This document shows, piece after piece, positions 13,818 to 25,747 of a DNA stretch of 64,000 bases. Source of the stretch: Augochlora pura (taxonomy: Eukaryota; Arthropoda; Insecta; Hymenoptera; Halictidae); NCBI RefSeq assembly GCF_028453695.1, contig NC_135777.1, forward strand, positions 20,201,714 through 20,265,713. Direction: 5' to 3'. The notes beneath the pieces were generated by a model. The model was not told the DNA's origin and did not search any database. It worked only from the letters and a program-made list of their open reading frames with translations. Each line of letters opens with the position of its first letter. Position 1 is the first letter of the stretch. Position numbers and translations under genes: made by a program.

Positions 13818-15286
13818 AAATTATTTTGTAAACTTTAATATTTTAAAATGAAAAGAATGCTTTGCGATGGCATTGAGAACAATGAAAATATTTAAACAAA
13901 AGGCGCAGGAGTTATAGTACGATATCAATGATTAATACGAATGCGTAGTGTTAAATTAGCCGTGTTCGTTCGACTGCGGTTCTACCTCGTGTCGAACCTC
14001 ACCTGGCGACTAATTAGCCGAGACCGAAAGTGTCTTCTGGCCGCGGCACGCTCGTCGATAACTTCGATTTTCGAAATGCGCACGTTTCCATTCATCACGG
14101 CGCGCCGGCAACATTTCGTGTACCTGAAATAGAATAAATGAAAGGCCGCGCGGAATGCCGGGAACACGCTTTCATATATCACCAACACACAAACCCCAAA
14201 GCTGTTATCGATCATTAAGATCTCTATGATCTACGAGCAGGCCGTGGTTGGATCCTCAAGGACACGCGGCGAGAACTATGTTACGCGGCGCAAGCACGGG
14301 GTATGTTTCTTTAAACTAATTTTAGCACTGATCTGTGCCGTGAGTAATACCAAACAATCCGTAGTTAGCGAAAAGTCTGACTGATGCCGCGAACACGCGA
14401 GATTAATCGATTATCGGGTTCGGTATGCGTTTTTACTTTCTGCATGCAATTGCCTGGAACAAATTCGGCGACCAGGCCTGTGTGCTATCTTGATCTGTCT
14501 CGGAGGAATATGGTCTCGGTAAGTGAATGTAAGGTAAACGCACCGACTATGCAACGCCGCTCAATTGTGTCCCCGACTTGGAACAGTAGCACAAACAATA
14601 CGATAAATCAGATAAAAACGATACCGATGGATAAAAATTCCATCTATATTTCAGAACATTGTTCTTTATCAATTCGCTGTTATGTAATTATCAGTTATAA
14701 AATAAATGTCCATTCGGATGTTTGTGTTTGTTTCATATTGCGTGCTTGAATTCTCTCATTGTCCCGATTTGTGGGACAATTGGCATTCATAACACTTTTT
14801 AATTGTAATAAAATCAATGATAAAGGATTGTTTGTTATTATTAAAATTATTGTAAAAATTATTGTAAAATGGTATTTGCCTGGTTTCTATTTGTCGCATC
14901 GAATGTTTTAATTTACAACGCAACAATAAAGTGACCGCCTCCGCTAACAACAGGCTCGTTGTAACACTTTATACTCGAGCGTATCGTGCATGAAAATCTC
15001 CTTTAAGTCAAGAACTTTTGAGGAAGAACTTACGGGTCCCATAGATTGTTTTATCCTCTCCAGGACGCTTTATTCGTCCTCGGCGAGTGCTCGAAACAAC
15101 AGAAACTGATTAGCCGTTGCCAATGCAAGGAGGATGCATCTCGAGTCTTTCATCTTCCGACTAATCCCGTCGAAAAGAATCTTACGTAAGCGATTCTTAA
15201 ATCCGACACGATCGTAAAAAAGTATCGGATACTTGCTACCGCGCAGATCCTACCGTCGATTCCAGCGTTAGCTGGATGAGACCCCG

Positions 15287-15330
15287 GGAGAGAGAGAGAG
15301 AGAAAGAGAGAGAGAGGGGGGGGGGGGAGG
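15287..15330. repeat. (GA)n followed by a G run
   Basis: GA-rich microsatellite followed by about 12 G. Confidence 0.9.
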
Positions 15331-15677
15331 CAGAGAAAAGGTCCTCGAAACCGCAGGATCCTTATCGACACCGTCAGCGTGCAAACCCGTGTCTCGTAGG
15401 TCCACGAGCTCGAGCCGAGGGTAGGAGGTGTCCGGGCAGAGGAGGAGGAAGAGACGCGAAGAGAGGGTAGCGTGTTCAGGCCCCTCCCTTGTACCCCCTC
15501 CTCGCGAGCCGAGAGGATCCCTCTGGCCGTCCGGCAGGACCCCCCACCAAAGGTACGACAGGACCCGCGGCCCACCTGTGCCGCGGATGGACCCTGCACG
15601 CTTCTCCGCTGATCCGACGCACAGTGTGCCCATAAGGCCCATTCGAAGTATACTTACGAGAGCGCACGAGCCTAGCC

Positions 15678-15772
15678 TGGCGAACGAACGAGCGAGCGAA
15701 CCGAACGAACGAACGAGCGGACGAACGCGCGGCCGACCGACCGACCGACCGATCGAGCGAACGAACGAAGTG
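15678..15772. repeat. CGAA/CGAG/CGAC tetranucleotide repeat
   Basis: Tandem four-base units that drift between CGAA, CGAG and CGAC. Confidence 0.85.
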
Positions 15773-18150
15773 GGACCGCAGAAAATAATCGGAGGTGGGG
15801 GCTGATTCAAGAATCGACGTGGACACCCTCGCCTTCCAAAGTCATTCACCTAACGGTCATCGTCGCGTCAAGAATCTTCTTCATGTTCCGCTTCTTCGGT
15901 CGCCTCTTCTTCCGTTATCCGGTCGGTGCCGAAACATCGTCGAACATTTCCCGGTTAGTGTCCTTCGAACAGTGGACAAAGGCGTTCGGACCACCCGGTT
16001 GCTTCTCTGCCAAGGATACCATAGAGACAACGCGGGAGTGGATTCGATTTCGGTCGCAGAGTGTTCCAGAATCGGTGCACCAGAAAACTGTACCGTCGAT
16101 TTTCCCGCGCAGCGCAGTGGCGAACCCTGTGCCGCGCGCCGAACAGTGAAACAAAAAAAAGAAACACGCGTTCGCGTGAGATCTGTGATTGTTCCGAGGG
16201 ACCGAAAGTGATCGTGGTATCGTTCCGTCAGTGATCGTTCGATCTCTGCGCGGACTTCCCAAGGCATTTGGCAGCCGACGCTACGGTGGCTGGGGGCCGA
16301 TCGATCAGTGTCACGAATCTGTTTTGCGACAGTTCCGAAATACGATATGGTGGCAAAGTGTTTTGGATAGTGCGCCGCCTGCGAGATAAATGGACCATCA
16401 TTGATATACCGCCGTTGATGACCACCGGGCATCGTTAGACGTTCTTACTGTCAAGGTACGCATTAAGTTTAGTCGATTTTTTTGCGAGCTTATCGCGATT
16501 CAATTATCAATTAACCGAGGCCGCGTCGATCGCGATCGCGGCAAATGTGTCGTACAGTGATAATGCATTGGCCGCGACTGATAATGCGTTACTCTATCAG
16601 CAACAGCCTCTCCGTCTCTCGCGACGTTCGTTTCGTCGGCTAAATAGAGCTGATTCGCTGTGCACACCTACGGAGCGAGCAGAAGCGGCGAAGGACGCCT
16701 GCGTTTCGTAATTTGAGCGCGTCTAGCCGACCGATTTCTTTGTCGTTGCTCGGCGGTGTCGCGGAGCGAAAACCGTCGCAGCAGCGCGTCGAGATCCCGA
16801 CGATACCGTTCAGAAATCCGAGATAACGGCCCCGCGACTTTCGCTTACCTCCGGACGGTCGTGACTAGGCTTAATTGTTTAATATAATTAACAACGATCG
16901 GCGGACCGTATCTGGTCGCAGATCGCGAACGATAACGAACAGATTATCGACGGGGCGACGGCGACGAGAAGAAGCAACGGCGTGAATCCGTTTGCGAAAC
17001 CGATCCCGCGGCGGGCACAGGATTTGCATGCGACGTTGTTACGCGTAATAAACGTTGGAAAATCGCGCGGCGCGATTTTCCACCTGAACGTGCGTAAATA
17101 TGTGGATCGCGGCGGCGGCGGCGCGGGAAACGCAACCGTCGCGTTCCCATTTCGAGCCGTGTTCGACGCGTTGCGCGATCGTTAGATACGAATCTGAATC
17201 GGGTTATCGAGGAGCGATGGAATAATAGCATCGGAAACAAACGGTCCACGGTTGTATCGCGCGAAGGCCGATCGCCGGAGCGCGCGTTGCGGAACGGCCG
17301 TTTCGTTTGCGAAACAGCGGAAACTGCTCTCCGCTAACTGGATCGCGGTCGCTTTTGCGAAGATGAGCCGCTCTCGAGGTGGGTGACGTACCTCGCGCCC
17401 TCGGTCGTCGTTTTAAAAAAATGCATCTGCACCCGGACGGCACGTCGCATAACCTTGTCGTATATTTTTAGTAGGAGAGTGGAGTAATTTAGCGTCCTGG
17501 GTCCGCCGGCAATAACAATAGCGCACGAAGAAGGGAAACCTTTTTAGCTCGACGCGGAGAACTGTTTGTTGGTACGGCGGACGATAACAAGGACAACACA
17601 GGCTAGAATTGTGGCACGGACCACTGCCACTTTTTATTACGAATTGTCCCCCGATAATTGCTGCCGGGCAGCAGCAGTAAAAAGATGACCTGTCCGTGGC
17701 CCACCCTGGCGATCCACTCGGAACCATTCGACCACTCTCAGCGCTTTACTGCTGTCGCTGGAAACGGAACCAGAGCCATTTTTCACCAATAAAAAGGCGC
17801 GTAACGGTGCCGTCTCTCTTAAGTCCGGCGGAAAAAAAAACGTCTCGGACCTTTTCCTCCCTTTACGATCGTCCCTCTCCAGGCGTGTAGATTAAAAACC
17901 GTGAAGCGTGCCCGTAGGAAAACACGTTTTCAGGCGCGTTTCAACGAGAAACATTCGGTCGTACACAGTGAGCAACGCGCGGCCGTAAACCGACGACCGG
18001 CGATCGCAAAGCAGAGACTAATTTCCGCGGGCGTGATTGGGTAGCTAGGCGCGAAAAAAAAAACGTCGCAGGGGAATAATTCTAGAGGCGTCTTGTTTTC
18101 CCGGTGCCGCGACGAAAGTAACGAGGCGTCGGTCATTTAAAATAGTTCCG

Positions 18151-18152
<2 letters not shown>

Positions 18153-18182
<30 letters not shown>
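18153..18182. repeat. (GA)n microsatellite
   Basis: Fifteen GA units. Confidence 0.95.
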
Positions 18183-18184
<2 letters not shown>

Positions 18185-18714
18185 CAACCGTGCGACTTTC
18201 ACGCGCATGCAAACGAAGAAAGAATCGGCTAATTCGACGGGAGAGCCGCTCCGATATGTTGACGGGTTCGTGCGGTCGTCTCGCGGGTTAGAGCGCGTCG
18301 AGCGCGGCGGCTCGGGATGATCGCGGGATCGATGCCATTCTTTTCTGAAAGCGGAAGATCAAGAGCGGTAAGTGTCTTTATCGAGAAGGTCAGCTCTAGA
18401 AAGGAGGACAATCGCCGCGTCGAGCGGGAACGTAGGAACTCGGATCGATCCCTTTGAAGCGGTGGAACGTGCTCGCCGGTTGCACCTTCGCGTCCCGCCG
18501 AGTGTCTTTCCGTGGAATCGGCGATGATCGAAGAGTGTCGGCGGGGGATAGGAGCCGATCGATCGGCTGCGATCGAAAGTAACGAGCCGTTAGCAGGGGA
18601 GTCGTTACGATTCACACGGTTCGATCGGCTCCGGCGCAACACAATCGCAAGAATCGCGGCGATCGGCGCGAGCCCCGTTGATAATCCGGCGCGTCGATCC
18701 TCGCGGCGGTCTTC

Positions 18715-18729
18715 GGGGGGGGGGGGGGG
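18715..18729. repeat. 15-base G homopolymer
   Basis: Uninterrupted run of G. Confidence 0.95.
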
Positions 18730-21608
18730 CGACGATGATTGTTGGCTTAGACCGTTTCCCCGGCTTGTTGTTAGCGGAAATCCTAGGCAAATGTATCGCG
18801 GGTCCCCGGTGATTATTGTTCCAGCTTTCCTGGCGGCGACGTCGGCGATCGGCGATCGGAATCGAGACGTTTTGCCCCGGAGGATCCGCGGGACTTTCTC
18901 CACGGGGTATTCACTTTTCTTCCCCGATGATCGATCGGCGGAATAGTCGCAGGAATCGCGGGATTTATTAGAAATAATTATCGTCCCAATATTTTACGAT
19001 CATTAGCGACCGCGGAGGCAGCGACTCCGTTAAGTAACTCCTAAACACGGTCCGTCGGCGCGAACGAGCGCGGCGCGGGGTTAATTAATCAACCGTTTTA
19101 TTGTGCCCGCGGAGAGGCCGTAATTAAAAGTCATTTATTAGCGGGGGAACATTGAATCATCTATCATTCTTTTGCGCGTCGTCGATTCTATTAAGCCGGT
19201 AAACTCGCCGGTATCAACGCGGTCGCCAGGGCCGTTGCGACACGCAACCGTAACAATATGGCTTAAAGCACGTTGCAACCGTGCATCGATGTGAAACGCT
19301 CGAGTATGCAGGCACCCCCTGAATGGCTCACCGGATGCACACCTGCAATCAGTGCAGGTTGCGATACCTCGGGCGCGCACCGTCCCCCGTCGTCATCTTC
19401 GTCCTCGTCGTCGACTATCGACCGCGTCAACCGTCGACTATCGACACGCCAGCGTCTATCGGTAATTAATAGCGCAGAACAATCCCTCTGGGCCGAGCCC
19501 AAACCAGACGCAACACACAGGGAGAGACGCGCTCCGATCCTCTCTCCCCCACTTCAAATATCAACCGGGCCCGCAGGCAGTATTTAACGAGAATACGTCG
19601 TCATTTAAATTCAATTAACCGACGCGCTCTCTCTTTCCTCCAAAGCTGGTCGGCTCTGCTCGCTCGCTCGCTCGTTTCTTCGTTCGTTCGCTAGCTCCGC
19701 GTACAATCAGCTTGCTCGCGCTCGGCTTGCCCGCTCGATTTCGCGCCGCGTCGGAGCAATCGTCGAGGTCCACCAAGCAAACCGCGACGATTGCCACATC
19801 GGCCACGGATACGCCAGTTTTTCCGCTGGATTCGAAAAGAACGTTGAAGCAATAACTCTCTGGCATAATCCCGCGCTGCTTTCCTCATCCTCGTCTCGAA
19901 CGGCCAACGAAATTTCGACGCGCCTCTATACCCAACCGTCTGTTTACGATTCGCCTAATGCCACGCGGACATGAAAGTCTGCGACAGGAAGTCTCGAGGA
20001 GCGTTGCTTGCTCGTGTGGTGGCTTCTACGTGCACGGAGAAGTCTCTGTGACGCGTTTAGATAATCAATTCTGGCCTGGACATACTCCGGAGCAAAGTTC
20101 TCTCTTCGTCCGAGGACTTTGGCTGCTGAAGTGTTTCCAACACCTTGGACAAGTTTTTAAGCAACTGATAGATTTTCGTAGGTCTTTTTTATTTTCACTC
20201 GAGTTTCGGGTCGATGGCAAAAATTCAAATGCCAATTATACTTTACATATCTAAACCTAAAATATTATAAAATAAAATAGTAAGAAATAGTAGGAAAATA
20301 GTATGAAAAGAAAATAATCATGATAACAGAGTCGATAGTTTACTTTGGTATAAACATTAAAGTTTAACTATTTGAGAATGAAATATCAAGGTACATCAGA
20401 GATCCGAATCAATATCAAGTTGAAATCCTCTTCTCAGAAATCGTCTCGTCAGTGCATCATTTTCTAATATTTCCAGCCATGGTCCAACGATAGACACTGC
20501 AATCATGTCTAAACTGTTCTCTATACCGCCGCGTTGTTAAATTAGCGAATATAGAATAAGAAATAACATCGACCACGGCAGGGTACTGCCATAAGCGGCC
20601 GCCAACTTGGGGAGCCGCAGGGGCAAGGGGAGTACGGCCTAGGAAAAAAGAATCGAACGTGGAATTAAAAGTATGCGTAGGCACGCCGAGGCACGGAGCG
20701 TCCGCGAATGAGAAGAGTCAACGACTGTGGGGTGTAGGTCAGGAAAGAGAGACTCCGTTGATCAAACAATCGATGTCTCTTCCATTAGCTGAGATTTACT
20801 TTCCCATTTAGCGACAGTCTGTCATGTATGAAAGTCGCCGCAGGTGACACGGCGTACCCTCGGGCTATGTATGTGGGTCAGTACTATTGTCCCATATTCC
20901 CGGACTTCATTAGAATTCTCGATGCAGAGGCGGTCGTAAAAACTGTATCGTCGAGTAGTTTCACGAGCGATCGGACCTCCGCGTCGACGGCGCTGCGTCG
21001 TGCCGCCCCATCATCCCGTCCCCGGTGCACGAGATCTCTCTGAAACATGTAACGGGGGAGGGGGCGGAATGGAACCGGCAAGGTGTGAAAACGAGAACGC
21101 GATCCGTTTTCCGGACGAGTGGCCAAAGAAGGCGAAAGGAATCGGTCGGAAAGAGAGGGAAGAGAGGCAAGTGCGCCGAGGGTTTTCCGCTCGTTGAACG
21201 TAACACGCACCGCTTTGCCACGATCCAGCGATTCGCGCGTACCGCCGACATTGCACAACGAGCTTCTTCTCTTTCCCAATCACGCGATCGGTGTTCTGGC
21301 CGCACGATAACGCCAGCATTGTGATTCTGTCGAACCGTAGAAATATGCCTGGACGTTACGCGACGTCGCGCGCGCGCGCGCTCTCGCTCGCTCGCTCGTT
21401 CGCTCGCCCCCGGGGCCCCGTCGGGTTTTTCTTTTCTTTTCCCTCGGTTTCGTCATTCACCGGAACGGAAGCTCATAATCGTCCCCGGCGAATGACGAAT
21501 CCTCGGAGAACGCCGCTGACACGGTCTCGGATAACGAGCCGTTGGCCCGCTGCGCGTCTAACATCGCCGCAGACCGAATTCAGACAAAGCCATTATCTTT
21601 TGTTGCAG

Positions 21609-21686
21609 ATGAACCAACAGTGCAAGGTGTGCGGCGAGCCCGCGGCCGGCTTCCACTTTGGCGCGTTCACCTGCGAGGGCTGCAAG
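21609..21686 (+). CDS. knrl: knirps-family receptor, coding exon 1 (zinc finger 1)
   Basis: The exon encodes 26 residues, MNQQ to CEGCK, holding all four cysteines of finger 1 and the P-box start. It ends at a good donor (AAG|GTGAGT). The ATG directly follows a pyrimidine-rich CAG acceptor-like sequence (21590-21608), so the coding part probably starts at the first base of an internal exon and the 5' UTR lies on an upstream exon. Confidence 0.93.
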
Positions 21687-23122
21687 GTGAGTTACCTTCG
21701 TGCTTGATTCTAACGACGACGGGCTATAAGATACAATTCCGTGAGCGGAGGGGCGCGATTGTTCCTGGAGAAACGATACCGAGATCGTTCGAAGAATTTT
21801 CTCCAGCGATTATTTTTCTCCGCGCGTCACCTGCTTTCCGTGTTCGCCCCCCGGTTGCTCGAGGCTGCCTTTTCCGCGCAGTTTCGTAAAGCTGAGAAAC
21901 ACTGAACGCTTTCACGAAATGCTTCGTGGCCGAGGTTAAACGTTTGACTAGGCATGCGTGTCAACCGAACTTCCGAAAGCAATCGCGTTTAGTTGGAACG
22001 ATGGACAATTATTGCGAGAAGGTAGCCAGGCTTCAGTGTCCACGAATTGAAAGTGTAGCGACATAGTTTTATTAGATGTACGATTCTGGTCTTGCGACAC
22101 GCTGTAATCGCTCGAAATCGATCTAACGCACCGCTGTCATTCTGTTGCTGCAAGCAGTGGTAAGCCAACACTAGAAGTGCCGGTGTCTAATTTTATTCTA
22201 CAAAGAAATTACATTAACAGACTTCATACTAAACCTGCAAATAATAATAACTACAAATATAATTGATGTTTTACAAGGAACTTACATGTGTTTAATAATC
22301 GTCAAAGAAATGATTCGCTCGAGCATTCGCTCATTAAACAAAGCAGAGTGTTTACTGAGATTTCAATGTTGTTTTACTGTAAAAGTATTTTCATATATTT
22401 GGTAACTGGTGTTACAAGACCCTTCGACAGTTCCAGCGTTAACGAAATAGAAATGGCACGGTTAAACTCGAGACATCGCAAGGTACAGGTGCCGAGCAAT
22501 TAATCCCGTCGTATTTAGAACCGTATTCGCGGTCGAATTGGTAGCAGCATTGTTGGTATTCCGTATCTCGTGCGGGCCGTGATGCGAGCACAAAGGGGAA
22601 CGGTGTCGGTCGGGCAGGGTTGGCTGGCGAGACGGGCGAGGGGAGCTGACATGCTACGATGGGCCTGAAAACGAAAATAACGAAACGAAACAATGTCGAG
22701 GTGACGTAATGGTGAACTAGGGCGGAAACAATTGTGGCAGACAAGTGCGAAGCGCCGGAAGCACCGCCTCGAAGCCGGGGCTCCCCGAACGGGCGAATTG
22801 ACGAAACGCGCGCGCACCACGTGCTGCTCGAGCAATGTCTTTCCGTAGATCTGTCCCACGATTAACTTTCCGCGCGCGCAAAGGTGAAACTCGGAGGAAC
22901 GCCGTATCCGCGGAGCGACGGGTCCTTGGCGGCGGCCCGGCACCCGAACCGGGTGACCGATTCCGCGGTTTGATCGCGTAAAAACACGCCGGCGAACCAA
23001 CCTGGCGCGGCGGGGGACAAACGGTTCGTTATCCGTACATTCGGAGAGGGGAATTTCAGGCGGCCCGTTTTTTTCGCGCTCGTTTTTCTTTTTCTCGTCC
23101 CGCGGCGCGGCGTGAGTCACAC

Positions 23123-23161
<39 letters not shown>

Positions 23162-25747
23162 CGTTTCTTTGCGCTAGGAAAGTTCACCGTGGCGTAATTA
23201 GCCGGTCTATTTATCGGCCGCGGCGGGTCAGAGTTTTCGAAAGGAAACCGTAACAATGCGCTGGAAGGTTCGACGATGAAAAGGCAACCGGCGGCCGCGG
23301 CGTTGCGCCGGATTTCAAAGTGCCGTGCCGTTTGCATAATCCCGGAGCGTGTGCCGCGACCAAAGAGAGGAAGGAGAGGAGGTACCATCCGAGGCACGTA
23401 ATAACGGTAGCATTTTCTCGATTGTGTCATCGCTCCTGAAGCGTCGCGCGCTCCGGCTCCGGCGTCCCCTCGCCCTCGTCCTCCCGACCGATGTTGGGAG
23501 ACAAGACCGAACGACGGCACCGAGGACGAGCCACGACGACGACGATGACGATCGCGATGACGATGACCGAGACAAGTGGAACACGGCGACGCAGCCCGCG
23601 CATCGGGACCACTGGGCCGCAGGAAGAGCTCGTTTTCAGGACAAACGAACCAGAAACGATTAATAATATAGCCGTGCGTACGGGCAGAAAAAGCGAAAGT
23701 GGATGGGACGTCGCGGGCAGCGCGCGTCGCCTCGTGTCTATCCTTTAAAAGCCGATCATTAGCCGCGCGAAGGGCAGAATTTTCTAGCGGGTTGCACAGG
23801 AAGCTGTAGGTGTTTCGGAGCACCGGCTTAAGTGCATAGCGCGGCGCGGGCCGCGCGGGCCACGAGGCCGATCGAGGCGTGCTCGATGCCTGTTATAAAG
23901 AACGAGGTCTTAAATCGCGCCGGGGGGTTTCGTAACGCGCGCGTCCGTCGGGATTTCTCGCTTCGTCTATTTAGGATAACGCGGCGAACGCAATACCGCG
24001 TCCGACGGAATGAGCGGTATTTTTCGGTGCAGATTGAATCGATTCCAAGTGGAACGCTAGGACGACGCGGAGCGTAGAAAAAGGAGGGTGGAGGGGCGCA
24101 GGGGCTTGCGCGCCCGCGCTTAGGCAAATCAGAAAGAAATGACGTGGGAATTTATGCGAATGAAAGGGGGACCTATCTAGGTGGAAACACGAAAGCCGCG
24201 GCCGGCGCCGCGCAGCGCCGGTGTCGGAATCACGGAATTGCACCATTTGGGCAATTAGCGCGAGCACAGTAGGCCGCACGCGCCTACGCCGCCGGTCCGC
24301 GTTCCCCGTGGCACTGCCATGAATGAGACAACGAGAGCAGCGCGCTATTACCAACCGTCGACGACGGACTCCCTGTGCTCATTACGCGTTTCGTTGCAGT
24401 CGCGCGCGAGACCGGTCGCTCATCTTTCGCTAAATGTTTGAGCTCTCAATTTGCATGTAAATCGCGGTGCGCCGTCCGTTCTCTGTCCGCGCGGGATGGA
24501 ACGATGTCACCTTAATTACCGCATTAGCAGTAACGAACCGTGTTCTCGATTTGTTACAGTCCTTCTTCGGCCGATCGTACAACAACCTGAGCAGCATCAC
24601 CGAGTGCAAGAATGGCGGCAAGTGCGTGATCAACAAGAAGAATCGGACGGCCTGCAAGGCGTGCCGTCTGCGCAAGTGCATCATGGTGGGCATGTCGAAG
24701 TCCGGCTCGCGGTACGGCCGCAGGTCGAACTGGTTCAAGATCCACTGTCTGCTGCAGGAGCAGCAGCAGCAGCAACAGCAACAGCAGCAACAACAACAGC
24801 AACACCACTTCCAACCGGCTATGCCGAACCAACCCCTGGCACAGCAGCAGAGGAAGCCGATGAGCCCGCCGATCGGCATCCACGCGGCGCAACGGAAGGA
24901 CGACGTGCTGATGCTCGGCCTGGACGACTACAAGAACTCGAGCTCGCCGAGCATAAGTTCCCCGGAGTCGCACAACAGCGACAGCTCCGTGGAGATATCC
25001 GAGCGGCGAGCCGCGTTCTCCGGTCACCCGGGCTTCCGACCGCTGCATTCGCACCTGCAACCCTCCGTGGCCGATCTGTCGGCGCTGAGCAAGGAGATGA
25101 TGACCTTGCCGTTGGGATTCCACCTCGGCGGAATGTCTCTGATACCACCGGCCTTCCTGCCGCCGCAGAGCCTCACGATGTTCTCGCCGTACCATCTGTA
25201 CGCTTCGCACGGGGCGTCCCACCCTCTGGTGCCTAATCACTCGACGAATCTTCTTCGACACTCGCCGGTGATCGAGGACATTTCGAGCGCCGTAGCCGCC
25301 ACAACGACCACCACCACCACGACGATCAGCATCGACAACAAGGACTCTTGCGAGTACAACAACAACAACAACGACAGATACGCCCACAATCACAACGTGC
25401 TGGCGTCCAGGCAAAGCTCGTCCCCGAACGCAGAAACCGGGGAAACGTACACGAAGAGATTCTACTTGGACGCGGTGCTCAAGAGACAACGAACGCACGC
25501 GGAAACCTCTCCGGTGCCTATCAAGAGTTCCAAGGACGCTTCGCCTGCCTGCACCCCGGAACCGGAGACGGACTGTACGCCGCCCCAGGACAACCCCATG
25601 GACCTGTCCATGAAGTCGACGACCACGCCCGCGAGGGACGAGACCGAGGAAGAGGACGAAATCGACATGGAGAGCGTGAGCGATCGGGGCAGTCCGCCAC
25701 TGAAAAAGGGGAAACCAGCGCCGATAGACTTGACAACGAGATCCTAG
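21609..25747 (+). CDS. knrl: knirps-family nuclear receptor (NR0A; knirps-related/eagle type), two coding exons
   Basis: Spliced CDS join(21609..21686, 24560..25747), 421 residues. The product is a DNA-binding transcriptional repressor of the knirps family, which acts in the nucleus during segmentation and neural or tracheal patterning in Drosophila (family knowledge). The N-terminus shows two C4 zinc fingers: Cys 5, 8, 22, 25 and Cys 42, 48, 58, 61. They are followed by the knirps-box-like basic extension SGSRYGRRSNWFKIHCLLQE (residues 74-93). A run of 14 glutamines follows (94-107). A conserved-looking block LMLGLDDY then a Ser/Pro stretch ending SSVEIS lies at 143-173, then poly-Thr and poly-Asn tracts. 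PMDLSMK (372-378) is the classic CtBP-binding motif of Knirps, and a second, PIDLT, is at 414-418. No ligand-binding domain is visible, as expected for NR0A. The intron splits finger 1 after CEGCK (phase 0). Knrl versus eagle versus knirps needs a phylogeny; the family call is certain, the symbol less so. Confidence 0.93.
21687..24559 (+). other. knirps-family gene intron (2,873 bases)
   Basis: A GT-AG intron inside the DNA-binding domain. Its middle is AT-rich (about 22190-22400) and the rest is GC-rich with a GA microsatellite at 23131-23159. I see no further exon in it. Intronic enhancers are plausible for this gene class but none can be assigned by eye. Confidence 0.85.
23131..23159. repeat. 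(GA)n microsatellite in the knirps-family intron
   Basis: About 14 GA units. Confidence 0.95.
24560..25747 (+). CDS. knrl: knirps-family receptor, coding exon 2 (finger 2, poly-Q, repression region)
   Basis: The exon follows the acceptor TTTGTTACAG and opens with SFFGRSYNN, continuing the DNA-binding domain in phase 0. It runs without interruption for 395 residues to TAG at 25745-25747. It holds finger 2, the basic extension, poly-Gln, the LMLGLD block, and both CtBP-type motifs. The glutamine tract mixes CAG and CAA codons, so it is not a pure microsatellite. Long open frames in other frames and on the opposite strand here are shadows. Confidence 0.95.
   Translation, partial: SFFGRSYNNLSSITECKNGGKCVINKKNRTACKACRLRKCIMVGMSKSGSRYGRRSNWFKIHCLLQEQQQQQQQQQQQQQQHHFQPAMPNQPLAQQQRKPMSPPIGIHAAQRKDDVLMLGLDDYKNSSSPSISSPESHNSDSSVEISERRAAFSGHPGFRPLHSHLQPSVADLSALSKEMMTLPLGFHLGGMSLIPPAFLPPQSLTMFSPYHLYASHGASHPLVPNHSTNLLRHSPVIEDISSAVAATTTTTTTTISIDNKDSCEYNNNNNDRYAHNHNVLASRQSSSPNAETGETYTKRFYLDAVLKRQRTHAETSPVPIKSSKDASPACTPEPETDCTPPQDNPMDLSMKSTTTPARDETEEEDEIDMESVSDRGSPPLKKGKPAPIDLTTRS

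Larger units (their letters stand above)
11753..21608. other. non-coding DNA upstream of the knirps-family coding region
   Basis: No coding exon recognised. GC-rich with GA, G-run and tetranucleotide repeats, and one inverted-repeat element. A 5' UTR exon and promoter of the knirps-family gene probably lie within it. CAAG|GTACGC near 16452-16461 is one possible donor, too weak to call. Confidence 0.6.

Noticed and set aside
15268..15849. 193-codon minus-strand open frame and neighbours
   Set aside because: Spans the GA/G-run and tetranucleotide repeats; composition is repeat-derived Ser, Leu, Arg and Pro.
24451..25236. 261-codon + strand open frame in another frame over the same exon
   Set aside because: Alanine/glutamine-rich shadow of the receptor frame with no recognisable domain.
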